Assembly: GCF_025602895.1 (NCBI RefSeq)
Contig: NW_026516229.1
Location: 124,001 to 188,000, forward strand
Source of the DNA: Polychytrium aggregatum
Lineage: Eukaryota > Chytridiomycota > Chytridiomycetes > Polychytriales
Length of the DNA stretch: 64,000 nucleotides
Reading direction: 5' to 3'
The translations under genes were made by a program, and so were the position numbers. The notes under the pieces are model-generated. The model worked only from the letters and a program-made list of their open reading frames with translations, did not search any database and was not told where the DNA came from. Numbering within the stretch: the first letter of the stretch is position 1; every line of letters begins with the position of its first letter. This document shows positions 23,890 through 33,583 of the stretch, piece after piece.

Positions 23890-24228
23890 ACGCTTCGGAC
23901 GGGCTGCACTCTGGTCCTCTCTGGCTCTCGAAAGCCGCCGAAGGAGCCTTGAGTGTCCCGGCTGTTTGTTCCGATTCAACATTTGATCTCTTTTTCTTTC
24001 CTTTCTTACCTCTTCCTCCCTCCTCTGTGCGATTTCCTCTCGTGTCGACGGGACTGGATCACTCCCGTGGCTCGTCGGCTTTTCCGCGAGCGCTTCGAAC
24101 CCGCACCATTCCCCCTCCCTTCCTCTCTCTCTCTTCTTTCCTTTCTCCCTCTCTCCCGCTGCCGATGCTATGTGACCCTTGCGGCGGCGGTATCTGCCGG
24201 GCCGGTGGAGTCGCATCCACGCGATATT
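23890..24228. other. Phosphorylase 3' region, pyrimidine-rich
   Basis: About 340 bases following the phosphorylase stop. Strongly CT-rich from about 23985 to 24155, with no gene seen. It ends where similarity to the Fanzor element tail begins. Confidence 0.5.
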
Positions 24229-24494
24229 TGGTTTCTTGTGAGTTTGTGTTGAAACAGAAGATAAAGCACATACTGTCTGGTCATGGAGTCCCCGATACGA
24301 TAGCTTGCAACGAGGGGAGGGAGGGCGGCTACAGCAAGGCCGTCCTGAAGCATGCCCCGAGGGATAATGATGTGGTGATCGTCTTTGGTAGTGAGTCAAG
24401 GCGTCCAAGCAAGGGTTATGCATCCAGCCTCAGGACACAGCGGTGTGCTCGGTACTTTGGGCTGACATATGGGATCGTGAGGGTGTCCCGTTTG
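24229..24494 (+). mobile_element. Degenerate remnant(s) of the Fanzor/mariner element
   Basis: Two pieces in the same orientation. Positions 24229-24290 resemble the non-coding tail that follows the intact Fanzor stop (shared words TTTCTTGTG, CACATACT, TCATGGA). Positions 24330-24440 encode KAVLKHAPRDNDVVIVFGSE and GYASSLRTQRCARYF, matching KAVLRHAPIRTDVVIAFGNA and GYAPSPRRQRFARYF of the Fanzor at 27213-29579. A terminal-repeat-like GTGTCCCGTTT follows at 24483-24493. The frame is too short to encode a nuclease. The tail lying before the coding fragment, instead of after it, implies tandem or rearranged remnants. Confidence 0.75.
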
Positions 24495-24511
24495 CTCATG
24501 TGAAAAGTGTA

Positions 24512-26703
24512 CTACAGATACTCGTCGTCTTCTTCGTCGTCAGACCACTCCAGGTCACCAAGCGACAGTCTCTGGAGCAGCCTGGTGGCTTGGTTGGGTG
24601 TTGATTCCTTTGGACCGGCTGCGGTGCTCGTCGGTCGGTCTCCGGCAGGTCCCAAGGCATTCAGGGCCAGCGAGCTTTGGACGACAGTGGGGTGGCTGTT
24701 GACCTGAGGAATGACCACTTTGGCCGAGGTCGAGGACGGCAGCGACCCGACCACAGGCCCCGATGCCGCTGATCGGACGCTCTCGTGGGCCGAAGAGTCC
24801 TCCTTGACAAAGCCCAAGGTCTTTGCAACCGCCTGGAACTTGCCGCGAGCCAGGGCGCCTTCGACCGCAAGCTTTCGCTTCTCCATGGCCTCCTTCTTGC
24901 GCTCTTGTCGGAGCAGGCGCTCCTTCTTCTCCTTGGCCTTGATCCTCGAAATCCGCAGCCGGACCATGTCTTCGCGCAGGATCTGCTCCCGTAACAGCTC
25001 CTTGTTCTTCTTTTCAAGGGCTTCCTTCTTCAAGAGCGATTCCTTGGTGATCTGGATGTACCGCTGGAGCTCCTTTTCGAGGGTCCGATTCTCGTTCTCG
25101 ATCGCAAGGGTGTGGTCCTCGAGATACTTTGCGGCTTTCTGGTGTTCAGAGCGGGGGGGGGTTGGATGCGATGCCGGTGGTCAGTGGCGAACAACCGTCT
25201 CCAAACAGTCACAGCTCGCGAGAGCTTGGGCCTCATGGGAGTGTACCTCGTGGGCGGCGGACTCCATCATCTTGATCTTGTTGTCGGCTTCTTTCTGGTG
25301 CTTCATGCGGGCCTCCAGTAGCTGCCGCTCGACCTCGGCGAGCTTGCGGTGGTGATCTGCCTCAGCATCCTGCATCTCCTTCTTGATCTTGGCGATCTCG
25401 GCCTCGTAGCGGGCACGCTTGGACTGCGGCGTGTGTGAGTATGTGAGTATGTGAATATGTGAGTATGTGAGTATGTGAGTATGTGAGTATGTGAGTATGT
25501 GAGTATGTGAGTATGTGAGTATGTGAGTATGTGAGTATGTGAGTATGTGAGTATGTGAGTATGTGAGTATGTGAGTATGTGAGTATGTGAGTATGTGAGT
25601 ATGTGAGTATGTGAGTATGTGAGTATGTGAGTATGTGAGTATGTCAAAGCAAGTTGTAGTGATGCACAATATAATTCCAGAGGGACACTCTCTGGATGTC
25701 CCAGACAACGATACTCCCCTCTTCCCTTGGAAAGCAAACGCACCATCACATCTGAAAGACGCAGCATCTCCTCTTGCTTGGCTTCCAGCTTCATTTCCTG
25801 TTCGACCAGGAGAGCCTTCAGGCCTGTCCGCGAAACGCCAGGCAGATCAGTTATCTTCCGCCATTGCTACCACTTCCATAAAGCCGACAGCGGATATATC
25901 GATAACCATGCCATACTTTCGATCATCTCGGCATTTTCAATTTCGCGCCGCTTCTTCCGCTCGACGAACTGCTCCAATTCCTTCTTGTTGCACTCGACAA
26001 GCTTGTCAATCACCGCCTGTTTCTCCTCCTTCTTGGATTCGAGATAGCGGATGTAGTCGACCGAGTCCGTTTCGCAGCCCTTGAGCTCCTCTCGGTACCA
26101 TTCGTTTTCCTTTTTGCTGGTTGGGGGGTGGGGTGGGGAATCGGCCGGAAGCGCCATGGCCCAATAACAGTGCGATTCAGTGCAAGGCGCTCTTGCTGTG
26201 GCAGAAGTGATGGACAGCCTCCCGCAGCTTTTGTGGTGATATAGACTTACTATCGCGCGCATTTGACTTTATACTCCTCAAGCTCTTTTTCGAGAAGATC
26301 GAGTCTACACAATATCGTGAGAAGAAGCCATCAGAAATGGCCGGGCTGCACGGACTGGGTCCGACTCTGATGATTTGGCTGCCCAAAGCACCACTGTCCT
26401 CGACACCGCACTCCTTCGTGAGCTGCCGCAAGCCAACGAGAATGCGACGCGGCAGCACCCTCACCTTTGCCTCAGCACATTTTCATCAAGATCTTCCAGC
26501 TTCAGCTCGTTCGGATTGCTGCGCTTGCCCTTGATGAGGCTCTTGATCAAAGCGCCGGCCGGGGCCGAGTCTACTGGCTGCGCGGCTGACTTCTTTTTAG
26601 AGCCTTCCTTGCGGTAGGTCGTCGTCCGCTTAGAGAGGGCTGGTGGCTTCTGTTCGAAACGAACAGTGCCCTGCTGAACACCGGGCGCCGACGGAACGCT
26701 CAT
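24512..26703 (-). CDS. DUF4515-type coiled-coil protein (BBOF1/CCDC166-like, probable basal-body or flagellar protein)
   Basis: Start ATG at 26703 (MSVPSAPGVQQGTVRFEQKP). The chained exons read KLEDLDENVL, LDLLEKELEEYKVKCARD joined in phase to SKKENEWYREELKGC, VDYIRYLESKKEEKQAVIDK, VERKKRREIENAEMIES, EQEMKLEAKQEEMLRLSDV, ARYEAEIAKIKKEMQDAEAD, and LEKELQRYIQITKESLLKKE. A Lys/Glu-rich helix and an acidic end, EWSDDEEDDEYL, follow. Nearly the whole chain is predicted coiled coil. The central YLESKKEEKQ region resembles the DUF4515 domain of CCDC166/CCDC121/BBOF1 (EYMSYLSKRTQKRQ). Those proteins are associated with basal bodies and motile cilia; the role here is inferred. One intron consists mostly of an 8-bp tandem repeat. 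Confidence 0.65.
25434..25644 (+). repeat. 8-bp minisatellite, about 26 copies of GTGAGTAT
   Basis: About 211 bases of near-perfect tandem 8-mers (one visible variant, GTGAATAT) fill most of an intron of the coiled-coil gene, which lies on the minus strand. The exon acceptor (ccgcag) sits directly at the repeat edge near 25428. On the antisense strand each unit equals a consensus 5' splice-site sequence. Confidence 0.95.
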
Positions 26704-27122
26704 AGTGGGAGTAGCGGTCTGTGGGGCTGGTATCGAAAGTCTATGACAGAAACGGAATTATCCGTCGAGGGTGGACTACTTTTCAAGCACGAGTGTAAAC
26801 GGCTGACGTCCAGGCGCATTGGACAGAACCTCGGCCGAATCACGGAGCGCATGTTCGCTCTTGGCATTTGTTCCCTCGCAGCGATGGCGCCACCAAGCTG
26901 ATTGGATGTGAAGGCACACGAATTGGACCGAGCCACTCTGTTTTTTTGGGTCCTGGTTCTGGATCCTGCACCCATCCCTCATCGCCAAACAGTGTATCCA
27001 AGGAGAGCGGGAAGCAAGCGAAATATCCGCACACTCCAAGAGATGCGATGACCCATAAAACAGACGGACGCTACGGCCTTTCCCGGGAGAGCTGTGCTGA
27101 CATGCCCGCCGACTACACTTTA
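26704..27122. other. Intergenic region between coiled-coil gene and Fanzor element
   Basis: About 420 bases with no gene. It presumably includes the promoter of the minus-strand coiled-coil gene. It also contains the DNA immediately beyond the 3' end of the Fanzor element, which by analogy with TnpB/Fanzor would supply the guide portion of this copy's fRNA. Confidence 0.5.
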
Positions 27123-27123
27123 T

Positions 27124-27212
27124 TCAGAAAAAACGGGACAATATAGCCGTTTCCATGAACATGTAGTATGTGCTGTGCTCGCGTCAAGCAAAGCCACAAG
27201 AAATAAAACAGA
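27124..27212 (-). ncRNA. Candidate Fanzor fRNA (OMEGA RNA) scaffold, element 3' tail
   Basis: The 89 bases between the Fanzor stop codon and the terminal inverted repeat. The equivalent tail is preserved in the deletion copy at 44606-44691 and more loosely at 24229-24290, with shared words TTTATTTCTT, CATACTACATGTTCATGG and CCCGT. Family knowledge: TnpB/Fanzor guide RNAs overlap the nuclease 3' end and run to the element boundary, with the guide taken from flanking DNA. Conservation here is direct observation. The RNA itself is inferred, and its 5' end probably lies inside the coding region. Confidence 0.5.
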
Positions 27213-29579
27213 TCACTTTGGCAGCCTCCGAGTGAAGACCGCCGGTCGCTCTCCGATCTCCACAATCGACCTGCACACTATGATCATGTTGCGCGCCGCA
27301 TTGACGTCGCGATTCCACACTGTCCGGCAGCTGGGATTCTTGCAGCTCCTGACAAAGTGGGAATTCGCAACACTGGGCGCATCGAGTCCTTCCAACCGAA
27401 CTGGCTCCAGGCAGTTGGAGCACACCTGCGAGGTGTTGAACTCGTTCGTCGAGGCCACCTTGATGCTTCCATGAGGGCGATGTGGGTGGCGACGGTGGTG
27501 CTCGAATTGCTCAAAGTACCGAGCAAACCGCTGCCTCCGAGGGCTGGGTGCATAGCCCTTGCCTTGTCGCCATGACGCATTGCCAAAGGCGATCACCACA
27601 TCGGTCCGTATCGGGGCGTGCCTCAGGACGGCCTTGCACATCCTGTCGACGGCCACTTGGCGTCTCCTGTGGCCCGTGAATCGATGGTGACGGGCCTTCT
27701 TGCCAAGGTGGAAGTCGAGCTGCACTCGCAGCTCCGGTCGCAGGACATGGGTGAGATGGACCTTGAAAGCCTCCGAGGACTGCACCTTGGGCGAGGGGGT
27801 GGTCGACATCCAGGTCTCGATGCTGAGTCGATACTTCATGATATTGTGCCACTTGGTGTTGGACGTATGGCCACACATGTGCTGGTAGTGGCCATTGGAG
27901 AATGAGACCACCTCGTCTTGGTGGCCCGGTGCTTGGATGACCGCCGTGAAGATGGAGCCGACGCCTGGGTCGATTCCAATCCAAGTGGTCTTGTCGGGGT
28001 CTGGGTCGCCGATGTGGGCCTGGATACGCTGCTCGGAAGTCGGAGGAGGCTCGGAGGTCTCGGTGCGATCGGTTCGACGCACAAACTTGACGAGGCCGAT
28101 GGTGCATCCAATGCCATCGGTGCTGATCTCGTAGTTGAACAGCTTCTTGTTCACGTCCCGCTCTTGGAAGAGGGAACTACGCAGCTTGAAGCAACTGCGC
28201 CAGAGACGATCCTGGTTGTTGACACCGTCCTCACCTTCTTCCTTGAGCTTGTCCCTGGTGAGGCCAAGGCGTTTCTTTGGACCAAGGAGTTCCCAGAGAG
28301 TGACCGTGTCGATCTTGACATACTTGGCCTTGGTGGTGCACAGAGGGACCATCGTGCACACGGCCGGAGAAGTGTCGAGAGCGAGCTGCTTGAGGGCCCA
28401 GTTGATCCTGGATGCCAGCTTGTTGATCTTGGACTTGGTGGTACCGAGCTCAGACTTGGCCTTGGTGAACCTCTTGTCGTCGGAGGGAATGCCTTGGGTA
28501 GTGAGCTCGTCCAGCTTGGCCTGGCGCTGCAACTCGGTGACTCGGAGGGCGGGCATGTCACAGTCGATCCACTTGTGGACATCGTCCTGCATCTTGTCCC
28601 GGGCAAGGAAACCCACATGGTGTGAGAGGCGGTGGAGGGCCCGGAAGCGGTCCTGGTCGTTGCTGTACCGAAACTCGTCCAGGACGTGGCCAAAGTCTGG
28701 ATAGAGGAACTCGATATCGGCCTTGGGTGGAGTCTGCCCTGGTTTCTCGAAGAGCTCAAGACAAGCCTCGATGGCGTCGTGCTTGTGCTTGTTGGCTGGG
28801 AAGACGGCAGCGCAGAAGCGGCGAAGGAGTCGCCAGTAGGCCAGGTCGAGGTGGGTGGTGCAGTTGGTGGCATAGGCATTGACAGCCAGTGTGAGAAGCT
28901 GACTGTGAACACCATCAGGCAGACGAGGGGCCGGAGGCAGGTCTGCGTGCCGAGTGGTCTGGTAGTCGCGAAAGGAAGCGACCAGATGCTCGTTGTATTT
29001 CTCATTGTCCCCGGTCGGGGAGAGGGCACCGTCCTGGACGATCTTAAAGCACTGGCGAACGAAAGCAGGGGTGGACTTGGAGATGACGGGGACGGGAAGA
29101 TCCTGCTCGATGCACCGGAGGATGTGCAGGTTGAGCAGCCTGGATGCCTCGAACTGAATCTGGGTCATGGCCTCGACGGTGGCCTGGATCTTGTCGCGGA
29201 GAGCGGGATTGAGACAACAGCCATCCATCGTCTGCTTGAAGCAGCTGAACTGAGGGGCGGATGACCTTCCATCCACGAGTGGGACGACAGAACTCTTGAG
29301 GGGCCGGTATTTGGGACATTTGCTGGTGTTGCTTCGCTCGTGATCAGTGCCATCGCACTTGGGACATCGCTTGACAGGACCAGATGAGGGACCAGGCTCG
29401 GTGGGATCGACATCCATTGGATCTGCAGAAGCAGTGGTGGTGAGCAACGGAGCAACAGACGACCAAGCATGCGTGGGGTCAGAAGACGAACCAGAGACAG
29501 GCTCCGACTGTGACTTGGCTTTCTTGGGCCTGGGTGGCCGAGGCTGGCCATCACCGGTACCCTTACGCTTCGGAGGCAT
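27213..29579 (-). CDS. Fanzor (eukaryotic TnpB-like RNA-guided DNA nuclease)
   Basis: A 788-residue protein from one uninterrupted exon in an otherwise intron-rich region. The N-terminus is basic and possibly nuclear-localising (MPPKRKGTGD, RPPRPKKAKS) and is followed by a Cys/His cluster near residues 70-90 (CPKCDGTDHE). The C-terminal half carries a RuvC-like domain: WIGIDPGVGS with Asp537, VVIAFGNASW near residue 662-670 where canonical TnpB has a Glu, NEFNTS with Glu713, a zinc ribbon (CSNC at 720-723; Cys746, Cys751), and WNRDVNAARN with Asp758. A missing RuvC-II Glu with a substitute Glu about 47 residues later is what is described for Fanzor proteins. It would cut DNA guided by an fRNA from the element end. 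Context with a mariner transposase is typical of the family. Confidence 0.9.
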   Translation of the reverse strand: MPPKRKGTGDGQPRPPRPKKAKSQSEPVSGSSSDPTHAWSSVAPLLTTTASADPMDVDPTEPGPSSGPVKRCPKCDGTDHERSNTSKCPKYRPLKSSVVPLVDGRSSAPQFSCFKQTMDGCCLNPALRDKIQATVEAMTQIQFEASRLLNLHILRCIEQDLPVPVISKSTPAFVRQCFKIVQDGALSPTGDNEKYNEHLVASFRDYQTTRHADLPPAPRLPDGVHSQLLTLAVNAYATNCTTHLDLAYWRLLRRFCAAVFPANKHKHDAIEACLELFEKPGQTPPKADIEFLYPDFGHVLDEFRYSNDQDRFRALHRLSHHVGFLARDKMQDDVHKWIDCDMPALRVTELQRQAKLDELTTQGIPSDDKRFTKAKSELGTTKSKINKLASRINWALKQLALDTSPAVCTMVPLCTTKAKYVKIDTVTLWELLGPKKRLGLTRDKLKEEGEDGVNNQDRLWRSCFKLRSSLFQERDVNKKLFNYEISTDGIGCTIGLVKFVRRTDRTETSEPPPTSEQRIQAHIGDPDPDKTTWIGIDPGVGSIFTAVIQAPGHQDEVVSFSNGHYQHMCGHTSNTKWHNIMKYRLSIETWMSTTPSPKVQSSEAFKVHLTHVLRPELRVQLDFHLGKKARHHRFTGHRRRQVAVDRMCKAVLRHAPIRTDVVIAFGNASWRQGKGYAPSPRRQRFARYFEQFEHHRRHPHRPHGSIKVASTNEFNTSQVCSNCLEPVRLEGLDAPSVANSHFVRSCKNPSCRTVWNRDVNAARNMIIVCRSIVEIGERPAVFTRRLPK

Positions 29580-29831
29580 GGGGGCAGAGGATGCTGGATG
29601 CCTGCCAGTGGTACTGGTCAGAGCAGAGACTTTTTTTTATCGTACAATGGCGCGATGATCAGATCAAGGCGAGATGAAGGAAGAAAGCAGCAGGACGAAG
29701 GTGTGGCATTTATACCCGAGAGCAGGAGCCCGTCTGCGCGGGCTGGTTGGGGAAGTGACCCTGTTCAAAAATCGCCGAGAGGTTCAAGCCAGGGATGTGA
29801 ACGCGAAAATGGCGGCTTGATTGGAGGGAAC

Positions 29832-30764
29832 TCAACCCCAGAAGCGCATCGCTCGCTCAATCAGCCGTGGGAAGACATCTGGAAGCACCCTCCGAACGGC
29901 AGACTCAAACAGGGTCACCATCCCGACTCTGAACCCCTCGGACGCATTCAGCGCTGCCACCTTCCTGTACTGATGCTTCACAATCCCAAAGAAGTTCTCG
30001 ATGGGATTGAAGTCGGGTGAAGCAGGTGGGGTGAAGATCACTGACCATCCTCGGCGCTCGATGCAGTCCAGGACAGCCATTGTCTTGTGCATGCTGACAT
30101 TGTCCATCACAATCACAGAGTCGTCTGGGAAGGTCGCTCGCTCAAAGAACTCGACCATCGAGTGTGTCTTGAATGATGTGGGGATGTACATGCGATGCAG
30201 CACACCAGAGTGGTTGATTGCAAATGCAGCCGAGACAGACTTGTGCTTCATGTGATTGCGCTGGCGAAGCGGAGCACCCTTCGGCGAGTATCCGTAAAGA
30301 GGGAAAATGGATCTCCTGATCCCTGTCTCATCGACAGAAACGAATCGTCGTGGGTCGATGGAGCGGACCTGGTCCCTGAACTGTGCCACTCGCTCATCCA
30401 GTCGCTTGGACTTGTAGAGGTGTGTTGCCCTCTTGTGTGAGAGACCTGCTCGCTGGATGGCAGTGTGGCAGAGTGAGAGTGAAACTTTCTTCTGGAGGAT
30501 GGACTCGAGCTTGCATCGCAACACAGGACCAGTCTGGAACGGGTCCTGTTCAATCAGGGTGCGAATGACTGGACATGCCTGCTCGAAGAAAGTGGATCTG
30601 CGAGCTGGGACCCGGGATGGGTCATCCAGCTTGCATCCTCGGTGCCATCGATGGATGGTGCTCTCGGATACACTGAATATGGAGGCGACCTTACGCAGGC
30701 TATGGATGAGGGCGTAGCATCGCAATGCGGCGGTGCGAAAGTCGGATGTGTGGCGAATGGTCAT
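29832..30764 (-). CDS. Tc1/mariner-IS630 superfamily DD34E transposase
   Basis: A 310-residue, intronless cut-and-paste transposase. An N-terminal helix-turn-helix region (RKVASIFSVSESTIHRWHRG) would bind the inverted repeats, and a second HTH-like region follows (SLCHTAIQRAGLSHKRATHL). The DDE catalytic triad is complete: Asp145 in VSVDETGIRR, Asp221 in VIVMDNVSMHK, Glu256 in SPDFNPIENFFGIVK, with 34 residues between the last two. Length is normal for the family. It lies about 250 bases upstream of the Fanzor gene on the same strand and near one terminal repeat, so it probably mobilises both. The first 40 residues are also recognisable in the remnant at 44324-44691. Confidence 0.93.
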   Translation of the reverse strand: MTIRHTSDFRTAALRCYALIHSLRKVASIFSVSESTIHRWHRGCKLDDPSRVPARRSTFFEQACPVIRTLIEQDPFQTGPVLRCKLESILQKKVSLSLCHTAIQRAGLSHKRATHLYKSKRLDERVAQFRDQVRSIDPRRFVSVDETGIRRSIFPLYGYSPKGAPLRQRNHMKHKSVSAAFAINHSGVLHRMYIPTSFKTHSMVEFFERATFPDDSVIVMDNVSMHKTMAVLDCIERRGWSVIFTPPASPDFNPIENFFGIVKHQYRKVAALNASEGFRVGMVTLFESAVRRVLPDVFPRLIERAMRFWG

Positions 30765-30916
30765 GGCCAGCGCGCGATAACATTGGGTAACAAAATATTC
30801 GATGAATGGTCAAAAACCCGGGTGTCCCGTTTTTTATTGGATTGCCTGTAACCCAGTGCTAATTTCGCTGCGTAGCTACTCTCGCCCAACCTGTGTAATG
30901 CCTCGCGAATGTGCAG

Positions 30917-33583
30917 TTACATATCATTCAGACAGTAAATGAGATCATCAAGCTCTGTGCATGCCGTGCCGCGAGATCCAAGCGAATGCCCATCATCCAC
31001 AGCTGATCCTCGATTTGCCGGTTTGTGAAACTGAACAGGACGGGTTTGGCGGACGATGCGATGCTTTTCTGCAACTAGACGGGTGGGTGGGGTTTCCTTG
31101 GCTCTCAGAGTACGCTGAGGCTGCGACGAAGCTTGCTGCTTTGGATAGTATTCCCCCGGGGAATCGCGGGTGGGGATCGAGTCCGACTCTCTATCGCCGA
31201 TCGATTCAAGGATTGACGAGAGCGACTGGACCATTGAAGTATCTGTTGCAAAGAGCAAGCTCTGGTCTGGCCGCGACGCACACGGATACGACATCGAATC
31301 ACTGGCCTCTATTTGGTCAGAGGAGAGGATCGGCTCAATTGGTTTGGGTTGGAATGCATGTAGCCGGGTATTTGGAAGAACGGCAGATGCCCGGGCAGCG
31401 GGGGCAGCGTGAGGTACCGCAAAGCGTATGGCAGGTGGGATATAGTCGGGGGCATCCCAGCCTCCGGCATGGCCAAGATTGCGATTGTGCAATTGGTGGG
31501 AATGGCGAGCTTCAGGATATTGACGATGTGGCGGATACGGCTGCGACCGAAGGTACCTCGAGTTGTGTCCGTGAAGCTGCTGTTTGTTGCGCGAAGACTT
31601 CGAGATGCTGGTTGGTGGATGGAGGTGCCGGGCATCGACAAAGTCGATTGATTGTTGCCGAATCGGACTGGGTGGACGAGGTGCACACACGCTCCGCTTG
31701 ATCTTGCTCGGTGGGCTCGGCTGCGAAACAGATATCTGGCGATCGAGCGCTTTGGGTCCCGGCTCTCGTCGCCGATGGTTGTGAGGGCCCAGCGCTTCCT
31801 GTCGGATAGACTGTGGGGACGACTCTGAGCCTGTGTCGTGCCAGTCGTCAGTGCTATCGACTGTATGCTTTCGCCCTGACGAGGATCTTGCGTGTGCTGA
31901 GCCGGCCCGGCCATGATCTCTGCTTGGCCTCGTCCGCCCTGGGAGTCGCGGTGACCCTTCAGAGAGGGCCTGCGACGCAGGACTGTCGCTAGCCCAGGAC
32001 AGAACAGGAGATTCTCGATCGCGGATATCGGCTTGCTCTTTGTGATTGTCATGGTTCGATACCGACGTAAACTCGGATGGGGTTACGGATTCAGACGAGT
32101 CAGAGTCAGAAGCTTCGCTACGGGAGTGGCTCGGATTGGACGGGCTGTGGGAGCGAGCAACCTGCAGCAGCCGGCTGACTTGCGCTTTGACAGTGCCGGA
32201 CGACCGCGGCTTTGATATGGGCTCGCTGTGGCTCGAATCTGAGACTGGGGTGACTGTGAGAACCGGGGCAGACGAGCTCGTCTGGAGATCACATCCGGGA
32301 GTGCCTCTTCGTCGCCGCTCCAAAATCGCCATCAGCAATCGCTGCATCGATGTGGTTTGCCCAAACGACAGCGAGGGGTCGGCTTCGATGGAATCGCCAA
32401 GAGATTCGTGCGGAATCGATTGGCTGGACGAGTTCGGCGCGGCTGTTGAGATGGTCTGAGAGCCTTTACCCGCTACCAACAAGGCCTGTTGATGAGCCTC
32501 AATTGACGACTGCAGCAAGTCCTGGAGCTTCTGGAATTCTTCCTGATGATCCAAAGAAATCGTTTGGCCGAGCGAGCGGAGGGGCAAGCATGGCAGCGAC
32601 CATGGAATTATAACGTGAGAATGTTTTTACATTCAGCCAGAACCCACGGGCGACTCCACGAACCTTTAGCAATGCTCTAATGCTGTCCTCCAGCTGCTTC
32701 ACGAGCAGTCCGTCATGATCGGCAGAGTCGCCCCGAGTCTCGATCTTCTGGTTTTCGGCCAAGTACTGGTCTGCGAGACTTTGAGCACTCTGAAGCGACT
32801 CCAGTAGCTCTTCCCAGGCAGAATAGATGGGTATGGAGGGTGTTCAGATCAGTCGGTGTGAACGCTATCCCCGAGGCAAGCTCGTTCGCTGCTCTTCCTT
32901 GCAGTTTCATCCAAGTCGCTGAATATGCGGTCAGCCATGACTATATCCGCAGAGGTGATGCTCACACCGTAGCCCAACGCCAGAAAGGCAGCTCGCACGA
33001 TCCTACCTGAGTACTTGACCTGGGAATCGCTGACTTCCCGTCGGGCGTGATCCAGATCGGCTCGAACAGTAGCATTCTGGCTCTCGAGCTGTTTGAGCGC
33101 TGTCCCCAGCCGCTGTCTCGATTGCTCCGAAACCGCCAGCTGATGGATGAGAGCGAGAAGTCTTCTTCGGTCTGAGTTGCACAGGTTCGAGAATGTGCCG
33201 GAGAGACCGATACGATCGATTCCTTTCGCCTCCGATGGCTTTGTCGCCGATGGCTTCGTCTTCGTGTGTGCCCGAGAGCTCTCGGTGGGCTGTGAAGGGA
33301 AAGTCGTGCGGATCGTAGATTCGTCCGCCCGGAGCGATTGAGTCCCAGCCGTCTGGAACTTGGGGGGCTGGGGCCGAGATCCGAGCGATGAGCTTGCAGC
33401 CTTCTTGGCTGGAGCAGGAAGCGTCGAGTTCCGTGACGAAAGGAATGGCTGTGCTGCAGACGCAGCCGCCCTGTCGAGGAGCATATTGGGCAGACTCGAT
33501 AGCTGCGGGAAGCCCGGGCTCTTTTCCGGAGCCACGGAAATCCACGATGGATGGTGGGTCTTTGGCGCGGCAGAGGCATCCAT
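30917..33583 (-). CDS. Unrecognised, largely disordered protein with a coiled-coil N-terminal part
   Basis: I do not recognise this gene. The proposed start at 33583 gives MDASAAPKTHHPSWISVAPE. A helical region near residues 130-230 follows (LALIHQLAVSEQSRQRLGTA, QLESQNATVRADLDHARREV, SADIVMADRIFSDLDETARK). A second exon (ELLESLQSAQSLADQYLAEN, QLEDSIRALLKV) and a long Ser/Pro/Arg/His-rich C-terminal exon (to TELDDLIYCLNDM) come next. The large exon is open for over 500 codons. Splicing between 32450 and 32900 was judged by eye and is uncertain. It is transcribed away from the NDUFA11-like gene, separated by about 320 bases. A cytoskeletal or scaffold role would be a guess. Confidence 0.55.

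Larger units (their letters stand above)
27123..30836 (-). mobile_element. Composite Tc1/mariner-type element carrying a Fanzor nuclease
   Basis: About 3.7 kb containing two intronless minus-strand genes, a transposase followed by a Fanzor. The ends are inverted: the left reads TTCAGAAAAAACGGGACA from 27123 and the right reads TGTCCCGTTTTTTA, ending at about 30836. TA dinucleotides adjoin both ends (27121-27122 and 30835-30836), as expected for Tc1/mariner target sites, although the inverted repeats are imperfect and the exact edges uncertain. The same ends recur in the 368-bp copy at 44324-44691. Both genes look uninterrupted, so this copy may be active. Confidence 0.85.

Noticed and set aside
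25434-25644. Repeat array considered as a CRISPR array
   Set aside because: Units are 8 bp and directly tandem, with no spacers, and lie in a eukaryotic intron.
28151-29029. 292-codon frame and the opposite 235-codon frame within the Fanzor gene
   Set aside because: These are shadow frames of the 788-residue Fanzor, which has clear catalytic motifs.
27123-30836. Fanzor/transposase block as bacterial contamination
   Set aside because: Decayed and deleted relatives of the same element occur at two other places in the window among intron-bearing fungal genes.
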